In this document: piece by piece, positions 6,304 to 15,003 of the stretch
How the letters are laid out: every line of letters begins with the position of its first letter
Position numbering within the stretch: position 1 is the first letter of the stretch
Assembly (NCBI GenBank): GCA_947505255.1
Contig: CANNKP010000009.1
Span: forward strand, 1-38,093
Length of the DNA: 38,093 bases
Direction of reading: 5' to 3'
DNA from: Flavobacteriales bacterium
GTDB taxonomy: Bacteria > Bacteroidota > Bacteroidia > Flavobacteriales_D > Crocinitomicaceae
Program-made: the position numbers and the translations under genes
Notes under the pieces: generated by a model
What the model was told of the DNA's origin: nothing
Databases searched by the model: none
What the model saw: only the letters and a program-made list of their open reading frames with translations

Positions 6304-7695
6304 TTAATTTTCTCCCTCCACAATCTTAATCTCCTCCTCACTTAATCCATAAATTTCATAAACCATATTGTCAATTTCTTTGTCAGTTCGGTCTATCTCT
6401 GCTTTTAGTTCTTGGGCCTTCTTCTTGTTCTCCTCAAACAAATCCATCCATTCAAATTCGTCTTTCTTGGTTAATGGTGTTCCTTTTACTCCTTTAATAG
6501 CTTTGTTCAATTCTTTGATGAAATCAACAAATTCTAGATCGTACCATTTTTCAAGTTTGCCTGGTAGTTTTTCTATCTCGTATTGGGAAGCGAAATAAGT
6601 TGAAAATTTTTGGCAAATTATCTGAAAATCAGTATTTAGTCTTAACATGTTTTCAGCATTCTCTATAAATATTTTTTGATTTTGAAAAGAAGTCTTTTTA
6701 ATTGGCAGTTCTCTAATATCTTCAGGATAAATACTTGAATAGGCACCTTGAAGTGTATCAGTACTGAGGAATTTACTAAAATAATAGGTTATTAATTTTG
6801 ATGAAATTAACGCGAGAATATATTTCAAACTATAATTTTCTTCGATATTTATTTTCCATTTATTATCTGGCTTTTGAAATCCCAATACTTTTTCATTCCA
6901 TCTAATTAAATGAGTCATACTATCATTAGTATAAAACCCTTGATTGTCAAAATAAGCAATAATTGAATTGTTATTTCCACTTGTTCTTCGAACAATTAAT
7001 TTTTCACTTTCAAATAATAATTTGAATTTAGGTCTATGGAAATATTCAGAATTATTATCATAGTCCATATACTGATTATCAAATATAACTGAGTATCTGC
7101 TAATATTTGGTCCGACAATATATTTTTTAAATCCTTCCTGATATTCATTAAAAATCACATCATCTTTTTTAAAGAATTTAGGGCTACCAGCTTTTGAATG
7201 AGCGACAACTCCAACATTAATACATACAAGTTCACCGAGTTTAAATGAATTTGTATTCAATGATTTATAGATTGATATATCTTTTTCGGTTACATTGGTT
7301 TTAAATGATGTGTTTTTTAGTGTGCCAAAAAAACTTTGAGGGATGGGGATTCCACTATCCTCAATTCCCATTTTTATTTTTGATTCAAAATTCTTATCTT
7401 TTTCTTTTTTAATGTTGTAAATAAAAGTTTGACGTGCAACATTTTCAAATATTACTTTTTCACCGAAATCAACTATTTCAATCAATTTATAATTGGAAAT
7501 AATATTTTCCCTCATCAACTTTCCATATTTTTCTTTTAAAAAGGAGGTTGGCAATATAAAAGCATTATATCCAGAAGATTTTAAAAATTTTAGACTGATT
7601 GAAATGAAACAAACAAATAAATCCCAATGGCCAGTTAAATCCTTTTTGTATGTCTCAGATAACCATGATACCATTGATTTATCATTATCTGACAA
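6304..7695 (-). CDS. Type IIG RM enzyme, C-terminal half (methyltransferase end and target-recognition domain)
   Basis: The 463-residue open frame holds the part after the NPPY motif. YKKDLTGHWDLFVCFIS and GYNAFILPTSFLKEKYGKLMR are typical of the Eco57I/TaqI-type catalytic domain end. A target-recognition region of ~300 residues with the TaqI-like C-terminal specificity fold follows (for example NQGFYTNDSMTHLI and YSSIYPEDIRELPI). The end is helical and acidic (FEWMDLFEENKKKAQELK, IYGLSEEEIKIVEGEN). The first residue of this open frame (TTG, read as Met) is not a genuine start; the frame enters from the upstream half. The last ~35 residues are duplicated in part at 5491-5592. If it were translated alone it would be a specificity domain without catalysis. 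Confidence 0.8.
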   Translation of the reverse strand: MSDNDKSMVSWLSETYKKDLTGHWDLFVCFISISLKFLKSSGYNAFILPTSFLKEKYGKLMRENIISNYKLIEIVDFGEKVIFENVARQTFIYNIKKEKDKNFESKIKMGIEDSGIPIPQSFFGTLKNTSFKTNVTEKDISIYKSLNTNSFKLGELVCINVGVVAHSKAGSPKFFKKDDVIFNEYQEGFKKYIVGPNISRYSVIFDNQYMDYDNNSEYFHRPKFKLLFESEKLIVRRTSGNNNSIIAYFDNQGFYTNDSMTHLIRWNEKVLGFQKPDNKWKINIEENYSLKYILALISSKLITYYFSKFLSTDTLQGAYSSIYPEDIRELPIKKTSFQNQKIFIENAENMLRLNTDFQIICQKFSTYFASQYEIEKLPGKLEKWYDLEFVDFIKELNKAIKGVKGTPLTKKDEFEWMDLFEENKKKAQELKAEIDRTDKEIDNMVYEIYGLSEEEIKIVEGEN

Positions 7696-9461
7696 TGTCC
7701 AGTTTGATACATATGGTGGATTCCTATAATGACATCGAAGCCTCCTTTTTCAAAAACATGAGGAAATTCTTTCTCCCACGAAAAAGCTTTGTCACCTGCA
7801 ACAGCAGGATCATCAATCAAAGAGTTTCCACATTTGATGTTGTTGTTCAGAGAATTCAGTTTTCTACCTTTCTGAGCCGTGCGCAACCACAAGGAAAGTT
7901 TGGCGATTTCAACGGATTCGTCGTTTAAATCCACGCCGTAAATGTTGCGTTCCAAGATGCTCTTTTCAATGTCGCTTAAGATCAAGGAATCGCCCAAAAG
8001 TTTGGCCTGCAATTCATCTACGTAACGGTGCTCTGCAATTAAGAACTCTAGCGCTTGGTTCAAGAATGCGCCAGAACCGCACGCAGGATCACAAATCGTT
8101 AAATCCAATAGCCAGTTGCGGTAATCAGTGAGTTTATCGAGAAGGGCTTTTCTTGTTTTCGTTTGAATTTTTTTGTCCGTGATGTAATCTTCATCCAACA
8201 ATTTAATCTCCTCTTTTTTCTCTGCACACAATTTCCCAACGGTATTGTCAACAATGTATTTGGTGATGTATTTTGGGGTATAAAAAACACCGTCTTTCTT
8301 TCTTCTCGTTTTGGTTTTCTCCAAGACATTTCCTTCCAATTCCGATTTTATCTCGTCAATCTCGTTCAAGGAATTCTCAAAAATGTGTCCCAAGATGTTT
8401 ACATCGACATCGCTTTCAAAATTGTAGTTACTCATCTTCTGCGTGTAGGTGTGCAGAAGCGTATCGTCAATTTGAATGTTGTCTAATAAATCGTCTGGTT
8501 GGAACAAGCCACCATTGTATGCAAAGATTTCAAATTCAGCTGTGATGGCTTCCCCCGTTTTCTTCCCAAATGCTGGAAGTGTCACTTTTGCGCCAATATT
8601 TAGATCCCTGAAATAATCAATGTATCGATCATAAAGAGAAACTGGAAGGCGCATAAGTTTAATGTTTTCCCATTCTTTGTTGATTCTGAAAATCAAATTC
8701 GTAGGCAACAACAAGCGGTCTTCTGCAAAAAAGATAAAGAGAAAACGGTCCAATAATTTCTGTGTTTTCTTGAAAAGAACCAGTTTATCGTATTGCGGAT
8801 TCATTTCCACCAAATTGGCAAACAACGCGCGTTTGAATTCCGAATAATCTTTGTACAGACTTTTTGTAATGATATTTTCTTTCGAAACAGATTCGTTTAA
8901 AATCTGCATCGGCGTGTTCTTGCTGATACTTTCCCACGCTAAACAGGCGTAAAGCAATTCAAATTGTGGCTTGGTCAGCGTAAACAAATTGAACTCTTCT
9001 TGTTGCGTGGTATTGTCAATGTAGAAACGCAATTTTTCAAAGTTGGAGGTAATCACATAATTACAACCTGGCTGGTTATTCTTATACCCAAATGCTTGAA
9101 TTTCAATTTTATTGAGATCGGTTGTTTCGGTTCCTTTTAATTCTATGACGGCAACAATGGAAGGCATTCCATTGCTACCAGTCATTAAAATGGCACCGTC
9201 GGCTTTCTTGCTATTATTAACGTTTTTTTGTTCCGTTAATAAATTGAAATTCACTTCTGGATTGATGGTGTAACCCAAAACGGTTACAAACAAATCGCGC
9301 AAAAATCCTTCTTGGTATTGTTCTTCCTTGCTATTGCGAATATTTTGTTGCTTTTCTGCTGTATGGAAAATCCCTCTAAACAATTGCCACCGTTCCTCGA
9401 TATGTTTCGCATCGAAAGATTCAATGTGTTTTTTTATGACGGATTGTTGGAAATGGGCCAT
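7635..9461 (-). CDS. Type IIG RM enzyme, N-terminal half (nuclease and methyltransferase motif I)
   Basis: This 608-residue open frame carries the start of the protein. Residues ~50-110 look like a PD-(D/E)xK nuclease: Asp88 in KADGAIL, then Glu107 and Lys109 in VAVIELKG. A helical connector follows (LYACLAWES, FIFFAEDRLLLP). The methyltransferase begins with GVFYTPKYITKYIV (391-404) and motif I DPACGSGAFLNQAL (458-471), the SAM-binding loop, then YGVDLNDESVEIAKLSLWL. From residue ~581 to the end it is out of frame. The ATG at 9459-9461 is the first in the frame. This would cut and methylate at one site in the intact enzyme. No separate methylase or specificity gene lies nearby, which fits a single-chain type IIG system. 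Confidence 0.82.
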   Translation of the reverse strand: MAHFQQSVIKKHIESFDAKHIEERWQLFRGIFHTAEKQQNIRNSKEEQYQEGFLRDLFVTVLGYTINPEVNFNLLTEQKNVNNSKKADGAILMTGSNGMPSIVAVIELKGTETTDLNKIEIQAFGYKNNQPGCNYVITSNFEKLRFYIDNTTQQEEFNLFTLTKPQFELLYACLAWESISKNTPMQILNESVSKENIITKSLYKDYSEFKRALFANLVEMNPQYDKLVLFKKTQKLLDRFLFIFFAEDRLLLPTNLIFRINKEWENIKLMRLPVSLYDRYIDYFRDLNIGAKVTLPAFGKKTGEAITAEFEIFAYNGGLFQPDDLLDNIQIDDTLLHTYTQKMSNYNFESDVDVNILGHIFENSLNEIDEIKSELEGNVLEKTKTRRKKDGVFYTPKYITKYIVDNTVGKLCAEKKEEIKLLDEDYITDKKIQTKTRKALLDKLTDYRNWLLDLTICDPACGSGAFLNQALEFLIAEHRYVDELQAKLLGDSLILSDIEKSILERNIYGVDLNDESVEIAKLSLWLRTAQKGRKLNSLNNNIKCGNSLIDDPAVAGDKAFSWEKEFPHVFEKGGFDVIIGIHHMYQTGHCQIMINQWYHGYLRHTKRI

Positions 9462-9584
9462 TCGATGTTTGTTTAGGTTGTAAATGTATCAAATTGCCGT
9501 GGTTATATCTTTCTTATTAAGCAATGCTTTTACTTTTTTATGCACAATTTGGTAAATTCATCATGAGGATTATCGATGGTTTCA

Positions 9585-9752
9585 AGGGTGTTTCAACCTC
9601 CGCCTAATGGATTTTCAACCTCTACTAAAAGGAAATCCTCCTCTGCCGATTGCAAATACACTCGTGCCAAAAGCAAAATCAACTCTGTCGATTGAAAATC
9701 CACTCTTGCCGATTGCAAATCCAACTGCGCAATTTGAAAATCAAACTATGCC
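9585..9752. repeat. Degenerate 21-bp tandem repeat
   Basis: About eight units of 21 bp can be aligned. The best are gattgaaaatccactcttgc(c) at 9690-9710 and gattgcaaatccaactgcgc(a) at 9711-9731, with others at 9648-9668, 9669-9689 and 9732-9752. The earlier units (9606-9647) are more decayed. They fill the middle of the 423-bp gap 9462-9884 upstream of the RM gene. The rest of the gap shows no clear gene. Confidence 0.65.
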
Positions 9753-9884
9753 AGAATGATATTCTTCAAAGCAGATTGCTGCACAATTCATCACATTTCA
9801 AACTTCAGACTTTTATTTTGCTACAGTTCAACGTTTATGAAACAAAAAATGTATATTTTTCAAATGTTTAAACACAACCATTCC

Positions 9885-10094
9885 ATGAAAAAACTACCAA
9901 AAACAGTTACTATCTTTTTAATACTTTCTTTTGCCTCCGTTTTTCAAACCTGTGTGATTTTGGTTACAGCAAATACAACTATTAAAACTAAACAAGAAGC
10001 CTTGAGGCTACCTGTTGCATTAACGTCTACAGCATTGTTTTTAATCTTAGCCTTGATTTTTTGGCTGAGAGATAAGAGAAGACAGCAGAAATAG
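9885..10094 (+). CDS. Small hypothetical membrane protein (69 aa)
   Basis: I do not recognise this protein. From the ATG at 9885 it reads MKKLPKTVTIFLILSFASVF. It has a first hydrophobic segment (residues ~8-30), a short polar turn (TTIKTKQEALR), a second hydrophobic segment (about 43-61) and a basic end (RDKRRQQK). This is a two-helix hairpin membrane protein, or a lipoprotein-like signal followed by one helix; the Cys in QTCVILV is not in a clear lipobox. A longer frame runs upstream, but its extra residues look non-coding. An alternative ATG lies at 9864. It converges on the thioredoxin gene with six bases between the stop codons. Confidence 0.5.
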   Translation: MKKLPKTVTIFLILSFASVFQTCVILVTANTTIKTKQEALRLPVALTSTALFLILALIFWLRDKRRQQK

Positions 10095-10100
10095 TTTTCT

Positions 10101-10619
10101 TTATTTCAACAATTTATCCAAAGCGAGGTGTAATCCAATACCTCTTAATTCTTGTCCTTTAGCAACGATGTTTCCGTCACCATCCACAAGGAAACCAGAA
10201 GGAATAGAATAAACTTGATATAATTGAGAAACAGCTCCGTCTTTATCCCAACCATGGTTTTTCCATACTAATTTGTCATCTGCAATTGCTTTTTTCCAAG
10301 CGTCTTCGTTTTTATCTAAAGAAACACTGTAAACTTCAAATCCATTCGCATTCTTGAACTTCATTGATTTATATTTGTTATATGCCTCAACAACGCTCGG
10401 ATTTTCTTTACGACAAGGTCCACACCAAGAAGCCCAAAAGTCAATTAATACAATTTTACCTTTCAATTTAGAAAGTTTGACCGTTTTTCCTTGAGGATTA
10501 ACAAGCACAATATCTGGTGCTTTAGCGCTTACTTCAATACCTTGAGAAATTTCTTTTCTTGGAATAAAAGCTGTTCCTAATCCAAGAATTAATAAGCATA
10601 CAAAAATTATTTTTTTCAT
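10101..10619 (-). CDS. TlpA/ResA-like thiol-disulfide oxidoreductase
   Basis: The 172-residue protein begins with an N-terminal signal or anchor (MKKIIFVCLLILGLGTAFIP). The rest is an AhpC/TSA-thioredoxin fold: APDIVLVNPQGKTVKLSKLKG, then FWASWCGPCRKENP with the redox pair Cys66 and Cys69 in WCGPC (65-69), and a late VYSIPSGFLVDGDG carrying the cis-Pro. The insertion after the first helix and the length are those of TlpA/ResA/DsbE-type periplasmic reductases. It acts outside the inner membrane on disulfides, for example of cytochrome c or secreted proteins; the partner cannot be told. It starts 20 bp after murA and is probably the last gene of the purL-DUF4290-murA run. Confidence 0.88.
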   Translation of the reverse strand: MKKIIFVCLLILGLGTAFIPRKEISQGIEVSAKAPDIVLVNPQGKTVKLSKLKGKIVLIDFWASWCGPCRKENPSVVEAYNKYKSMKFKNANGFEVYSVSLDKNEDAWKKAIADDKLVWKNHGWDKDGAVSQLYQVYSIPSGFLVDGDGNIVAKGQELRGIGLHLALDKLLK

Positions 10620-10639
10620 CTAATCAATTTTTTAATATT

Positions 10640-11947
10640 CTAACCTATTCTTCTGATATCCGCACCAATATTGTTCAATCTAATCTCAATATCTTGATAT
10701 CCACGATCAATTTGTTCAATGTTGTGAATAACACTTTTACCTTTTGCCGATAACGCAGCTATCAATAATGATACCCCAGCTCTAATATCAGGAGAAGTCA
10801 TTTGAATACCCTTCAACGTATGTTCATTATTTAAACCAATAACTGTTGCTCTATGCGGGTCACATAAAATGATTTGTGCTCCCATATCAATTAATTTGTC
10901 CACGAAAAACAGACGTGATTCAAACATTTTTTGATGAATCAAAACAGATCCTTTTGCTTGGGTAGCAACAACTAAAATAATTGATAATAAATCAGGCGTA
11001 AATCCTGGCCAAGGTGCATCAGCAATTGTAAGGATTGACCCATCAATAAACGTATCAATTTCATAACTATCTTGCGCAGGAACAAAGATATCGTCTCCAC
11101 GACGTTCCAATTTAATTCCTAATTTTCTAAATACATTTGGAATGACTCCCAAATTATCCCAACTAACGTCTTTAATAGTAATTTCTGATTTCGTCATTGC
11201 TGCCAAACCAATAAAACTGCCAATTTCAATCATATCAGGTAAAATTCGATGAAAACAACCACCCAAATTTTTAACGCCTTCAATTTGAAGCATATTAGAA
11301 CCAATTCCACTAATATTAGCGCCCATTGAATTCAACATTTTACACAATTGCTGAAGATACGGTTCACATGCTGCATTATAGATTGTTGTATGTCCTTCAG
11401 CCATAACAGCCGCCATTAGAACATTTGCCGTTCCTGTTACAGATGCTTCATCAAGGTGAATATAAGCGCCCTTTAATTTTTTAGCTTCAATAGAATAGAA
11501 ATGTTCACCAGCATCATAGTTGAATTTTGCACCCAACATGGTAAACCCTTCAAAATGAGTATCTAATCTTCTTCTCCCGATTTTATCTCCTCCTGGTTTT
11601 GGGATAAATCCTTTTCCGAAACGTGCTAATAAGGGTCCAATAATCATGATTGAGCCTCTCAAAGAACCTGCTCTTTGTTTGAAATCTTCCGTTTCTAGAT
11701 AAGCTAAATCTATTTCTTTCGCTTGGAAAATAAATGTTCCTTTCTCTACTTTTTCAATCTTAACGCCCATTGTTTGAAGCAAACTGATCAATTTGTTTAC
11801 ATCAATGATATCAGGAACATTTGAAATTGTTACTTTTTCAGCAGTAAGTAATGGTGCACATAAAACTTGTAAAGCTTCATTTTTTGCACCTTGAGGAATC
11901 AATTCTCCTTTTAATGGTTTGCCACCATAAATTTCAAAAGAAGCCAT
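10640..11947 (-). CDS. murA: UDP-N-acetylglucosamine 1-carboxyvinyltransferase (MurA)
   Basis: MurA transfers enolpyruvate from PEP to UDP-GlcNAc, the first committed step of peptidoglycan synthesis in the cytoplasm. The 435-residue protein has the usual start GGKPLKGELIPQGAKNEAL with the active-site Lys22-Asn23 pair, RAGSLRGSIMIIGPLLARFG, RRLDTHFEGF, ASVTGTANVLMAA, the DLLS loop with the general-base Asp, and RGYQDIEIRLNNIGADI at the end. The mobile loop reads PKPGGDKIGRR: the catalytic Cys (Cys115 in E. coli) is replaced by Asp121 (codon at 11585-11587). Asp in this position is known from fosfomycin-insensitive MurA of Mycobacterium and Chlamydia. It follows DUF4290 by two bases, so the two are almost certainly co-translated. 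Confidence 0.95.
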   Translation of the reverse strand: MASFEIYGGKPLKGELIPQGAKNEALQVLCAPLLTAEKVTISNVPDIIDVNKLISLLQTMGVKIEKVEKGTFIFQAKEIDLAYLETEDFKQRAGSLRGSIMIIGPLLARFGKGFIPKPGGDKIGRRRLDTHFEGFTMLGAKFNYDAGEHFYSIEAKKLKGAYIHLDEASVTGTANVLMAAVMAEGHTTIYNAACEPYLQQLCKMLNSMGANISGIGSNMLQIEGVKNLGGCFHRILPDMIEIGSFIGLAAMTKSEITIKDVSWDNLGVIPNVFRKLGIKLERRGDDIFVPAQDSYEIDTFIDGSILTIADAPWPGFTPDLLSIILVVATQAKGSVLIHQKMFESRLFFVDKLIDMGAQIILCDPHRATVIGLNNEHTLKGIQMTSPDIRAGVSLLIAALSAKGKSVIHNIEQIDRGYQDIEIRLNNIGADIRRIG

Positions 11948-11949
11948 GT

Positions 11950-12603
11950 TTATTGTTTTTTAAAGGGTTTTTTCTGGTTTTTTTGCTTGAAATTCGATTT
12001 ACCTCGATTTTTATTTTGATTCTGATTAGGACCAATATTCATGTTTCGTAAAATCGTATTTGTGTTCATCAACTCATCTGGATTCTCAAGAATCAATTCT
12101 CCTTTTGAAAGTTCCTTTAATTGTTGAGCAATTACATTATTTTCAACCGCGTCGTTATTGTGTTCCAAAAACTGTTTTTTCATGAAATTAGCCATGGTCG
12201 TTTTCAAATACTCACGTTCTTTTTCATCAGTTACATCTTTCGCGCCTTCTAAAATACGTTGAGTATAACTCCCATAATGTCCAAAACGAATATTACTTTT
12301 TGGATAATCCATGATTTGTGGACGTTCATTCAATGCTTCAGGCTTAGGAATTTCATAAGGTGAATCTACATCCAACATAAAATCTGACATCACAAATAAA
12401 TGTGTCCACAATTTGTGGCGAAAATCATCAACATCACGTAAATGTGGGTTCAATTGTCCCATTACCTCAATAATAGCCTGAGCGGCACGATTTCTTTCGT
12501 CTTTATCTTCAATCTCCATAGCATGTGCAATCATGTTTTGCACGTTGCGTCCATATTCAGGAAGGATTAATTTACCTCTTGTTGTATTATATTCCATTTT
12601 CAA
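11950..12603 (-). CDS. DUF4290 family protein
   Basis: This 217-residue protein is a Bacteroidota-specific family of unknown role. The conserved core (residues ~4-175) includes YNTTRGKLILPEYGRNVQNM, RAAQAIIEVMGQLNPHLRD, FRHKLWTHLFVMSDF, and IRFGHYGSYTQRIL. The last ~30 residues are a basic, Asn/Gln/Lys-rich tail (NQNQNKNRGKSNFKQKNQKK) that could bind nucleic acid or be disordered. The coupling to murA, two bases apart, is a layout I recall from other genomes of the phylum and suggests a link to wall synthesis, but that is guilt by association. No signal peptide is present, so it should be cytoplasmic. Confidence 0.88.
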   Translation of the reverse strand: MKMEYNTTRGKLILPEYGRNVQNMIAHAMEIEDKDERNRAAQAIIEVMGQLNPHLRDVDDFRHKLWTHLFVMSDFMLDVDSPYEIPKPEALNERPQIMDYPKSNIRFGHYGSYTQRILEGAKDVTDEKEREYLKTTMANFMKKQFLEHNNDAVENNVIAQQLKELSKGELILENPDELMNTNTILRNMNIGPNQNQNKNRGKSNFKQKNQKKPFKKQ

Positions 12604-12620
12604 ATTAAAAATTTGATTCC

Positions 12621-12648
12621 GAATTCTGAATTCTGAATTCCGAATTAT
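12621..12648. repeat. Heptameric tandem repeat in the purL-DUF4290 gap
   Basis: Four clean 7-bp units gaattct, gaattct, gaattcc, gaattat are preceded by a partial gattcc. The same period and consensus occur at 2530-2571. The run extends into the purL stop codon. Confidence 0.65.
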
Positions 12649-14885
12649 TAGTTCTCAAGGAGTTTACCTAGAGCATTATTATATAATTCTTTGGCTTCAG
12701 TAACAAATCCAAAATGCTCATCATCCACCATCATTTTACCTTTTGTAACATGTCCTAACAACGTAAAGCTTACACCAGAATCAATCATAAATTCGATAAA
12801 ATCTTCTTCATGATCTTCGTTCACAGTTACAACTACTCTACCTTGACTTTCACCAAATAGAAATGCATCTTCGCGAATTTCAGAATCAGTTACAATATCA
12901 AAACCTAGTTCTCTTGGGAAAGACATTTCAACTAAAGTAATATATAATCCACCATCTGCAACATCATGAGCAGCATTAATTAATTCATTTTGAATCAACC
13001 CTTTCACCATGTTCTGCATTGCATATTCTTTTTCAAGATCAAAATGAGGTGCTGGTGATGCTTTTATTCCATGATAAGTAGCTAGATATTCTGAGGATGC
13101 AATGTCGTTTACACAATCCCCAATAATAAAGATTAAATCTCCTTTTAATTTAAAATCTAATGTCATGATACGGTCCTTATCTTCCAAGATACCAATCATA
13201 CCAATTGTTGGGGTAGGAAAAACGGGGATTTCAACACCATCTTTTACAGTTTGATTGTAAAAAGACACATTTCCACCGGTAACTGGTGTTTCGAATTTTA
13301 AACATGCCGTTGACATTCCTTTGATTGCTCCAACAAATTGCCAGAAAGATTCTGGATTATATGGATTACCAAAATTCAAACAATTTGTTATGGCACTTGG
13401 AATACCTCCAGAGCAAACTATATTTCTTGCAGCTTCAGAAACGGCTATCATTGTTCCTACTTCAGGATCAGCATTAACATAACGGGAATTACAATCCACA
13501 GTCATTGCTAAAGCCTTATTCGTCCCTTTTATATTTACAATTCCTGCATCTGAAGGTCGATTGGTAGTCATTGTTTTTGTTCCAACCATCGAATCATATT
13601 GCTCATAAACCCAACGTTTAGAAGCGATATTTGGTAATTGCAACATTTTAAATGCCACTTCCTTCAAATCTTCAGGTTGTTTCACATCATCCATGTTGAA
13701 TTTCTTGAATTCTTGATAATACGCAGGTTCTTTGTATTCTCTATTATATTGTGGCGCTCCACCTCCAAGAACGAGTGATTCTGCAGGGACATCACCTACC
13801 ATTTCACCGTGCATGAAATAGCGTACACGATCAGAATCAGTTACAACGCCAATTTCTTCAGCATGCAAATCCCATTTATCAAAAATTCTTTTTACAACGT
13901 CTTCTTGTCCTTTCGCTACTACAACCAACATTCTTTCCTGAGATTCTGAAAGTAAAATCTCATACGGCAACATGTTATCTTGTCTTGTTGGAACCAAATC
14001 CAACTGAATATCCATTCCAACATTCCCACCGGCACTCATTTCACAAGTTGAACACGTTATTCCAGCTGCGCCCATGTCTTGCATTCCACGAATAGCATCC
14101 GTTTGAGCCAATTCCATGGTTGCTTCTAGTAATAATTTCTCCATAAATGGATCACCAACTTGAACCGATGGTAAATCATTTGCTGAATCTTCCGTAATAT
14201 CTTTTGATGCAAAAGCGGCTCCTGCAATTCCGTCTTTACCCGTTGCAGAACCAACAATGAAAACTGGATTTCCTGGCCCTGAAGCCTTTGCAGAAATAAC
14301 TTTTTTCGAATCTATAATTCCTGCTGAAAATGCATTTACTAGAGGATTCGTATTATATGAATCATCAAAGAAAACTTCGCCACCAACGATAGGAATACCG
14401 AAAGCATTTCCATAATCCCCAATTCCTTTAGTTACGCCTTTAACAAGCCATTTAGTTCTATCGTTTTCAATATTCCCGAATCGCAAAGAATTTAACTGAG
14501 CAATTGGCCTTGCTCCCATTGTAAAAATATCTCTATTTATACCTCCAACTCCAGTAGCTGCACCTTGATAAGGTTCTAGAGCACTTGGATGATTATGTGA
14601 TTCGATTTTAAAAACACATCCTAATCCACCACCAATATCAACCATTCCAGCATTTTCTTCACCTGCCTTGACTAACATATGTGGACCATCTTTGGGTAAA
14701 GTCTTCAACCAAACTATTGAATTTTTATAAGAACAATGCTCTGACCACATAACTGAATAAACGGCAGTTTCAGTAAAATTAGGCGTTCTTCCTAAAATTT
14801 CTTTAATCATTTCAAACTCATCTTGACGTAAACCAAGATCGATTGCTTGTTCCAATGTTGCTTCTTGTTGCAAAGTACTTTCCAT
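12648..14885 (-). CDS. purL: Phosphoribosylformylglycinamidine synthase subunit PurL
   Basis: This is the fourth step of purine synthesis: FGAR is converted to FGAM using ATP and ammonia passed from the PurQ glutaminase. At 745 residues it is the small-form PurL that needs separate PurS and PurQ subunits, which are not in the window. Motifs are MWSEHCSYKNS (46-56) with the catalytic His50, FKIESHNHPSALEPYQGAAT (92-111) for nucleotide binding, GGINRDIFTMGARP, GIGDYGNAFGIPIVGGEVFF, DMGAAGITCSTCEM, LLSESQERML, and TGGNVSFYNQ. The start ATG lies 17 bp downstream of a TACATTTG promoter motif. It is the first gene of a minus-strand run through DUF4290, murA and the thioredoxin. Confidence 0.95.
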   Translation of the reverse strand: MESTLQQEATLEQAIDLGLRQDEFEMIKEILGRTPNFTETAVYSVMWSEHCSYKNSIVWLKTLPKDGPHMLVKAGEENAGMVDIGGGLGCVFKIESHNHPSALEPYQGAATGVGGINRDIFTMGARPIAQLNSLRFGNIENDRTKWLVKGVTKGIGDYGNAFGIPIVGGEVFFDDSYNTNPLVNAFSAGIIDSKKVISAKASGPGNPVFIVGSATGKDGIAGAAFASKDITEDSANDLPSVQVGDPFMEKLLLEATMELAQTDAIRGMQDMGAAGITCSTCEMSAGGNVGMDIQLDLVPTRQDNMLPYEILLSESQERMLVVVAKGQEDVVKRIFDKWDLHAEEIGVVTDSDRVRYFMHGEMVGDVPAESLVLGGGAPQYNREYKEPAYYQEFKKFNMDDVKQPEDLKEVAFKMLQLPNIASKRWVYEQYDSMVGTKTMTTNRPSDAGIVNIKGTNKALAMTVDCNSRYVNADPEVGTMIAVSEAARNIVCSGGIPSAITNCLNFGNPYNPESFWQFVGAIKGMSTACLKFETPVTGGNVSFYNQTVKDGVEIPVFPTPTIGMIGILEDKDRIMTLDFKLKGDLIFIIGDCVNDIASSEYLATYHGIKASPAPHFDLEKEYAMQNMVKGLIQNELINAAHDVADGGLYITLVEMSFPRELGFDIVTDSEIREDAFLFGESQGRVVVTVNEDHEEDFIEFMIDSGVSFTLLGHVTKGKMMVDDEHFGFVTEAKELYNNALGKLLEN

Positions 14886-14902
14886 AAATAATAAATGTGT
14901 TA

Positions 14903-14910
14903 CAAATGTA
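14903..14910 (-). promoter_or_regulatory. Bacteroidota-type -7 promoter element of purL
   Basis: On the minus strand this reads TACATTTG, an exact match to TAnnTTTG, 17 bp before the purL ATG. No clear -33 TTG at the ideal spacing was found. Confidence 0.45.
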
Positions 14911-15003
14911 ATGAATTATTTATTTTGCTAACTGAATATTGGTCTATTTGCACTGTTTTATTAATTTATCGAAAAAAAATTTTTTAAATAAAAATTTCCA
15001 TTG

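Larger units (their letters stand above)
6304..9461 (-). pseudogene. Type IIG restriction-modification enzyme (Eco57I-like), frameshifted at the NPPY motif
   Basis: Two overlapping frames make one enzyme of about 1,050 residues. The upstream frame reads through FDVIIG and should continue NPPYVSNW. One base is missing near 7720-7722 (GGAATCC on the minus strand where GGAAATCC is needed), so it reads IHHMYQTGHC and stops at 7635. Restoring one base joins it perfectly to the downstream frame (NPPYVSNWTLSDNDK). NPPY is motif IV of N6-adenine methyltransferases and binds the target adenine, so the product as read should be inactive for modification, and the two halves lack a joined catalytic site. 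The run is only two or three bases long, so phase variation by slippage is unlikely. A sequencing or assembly error is a real alternative. Confidence 0.85.

Noticed and set aside
7635-7735. Programmed frameshift or phase-variable switch in the RM gene
   Set aside because: The site has only a two-base run and no slippery heptamer, and the frame change destroys a catalytic motif, so a plain mutation or a sequence error is simpler.
9585-9752. CRISPR-like array
   Set aside because: Units are directly adjacent 21-mers with no spacers, they are degenerate, and no cas genes are present.
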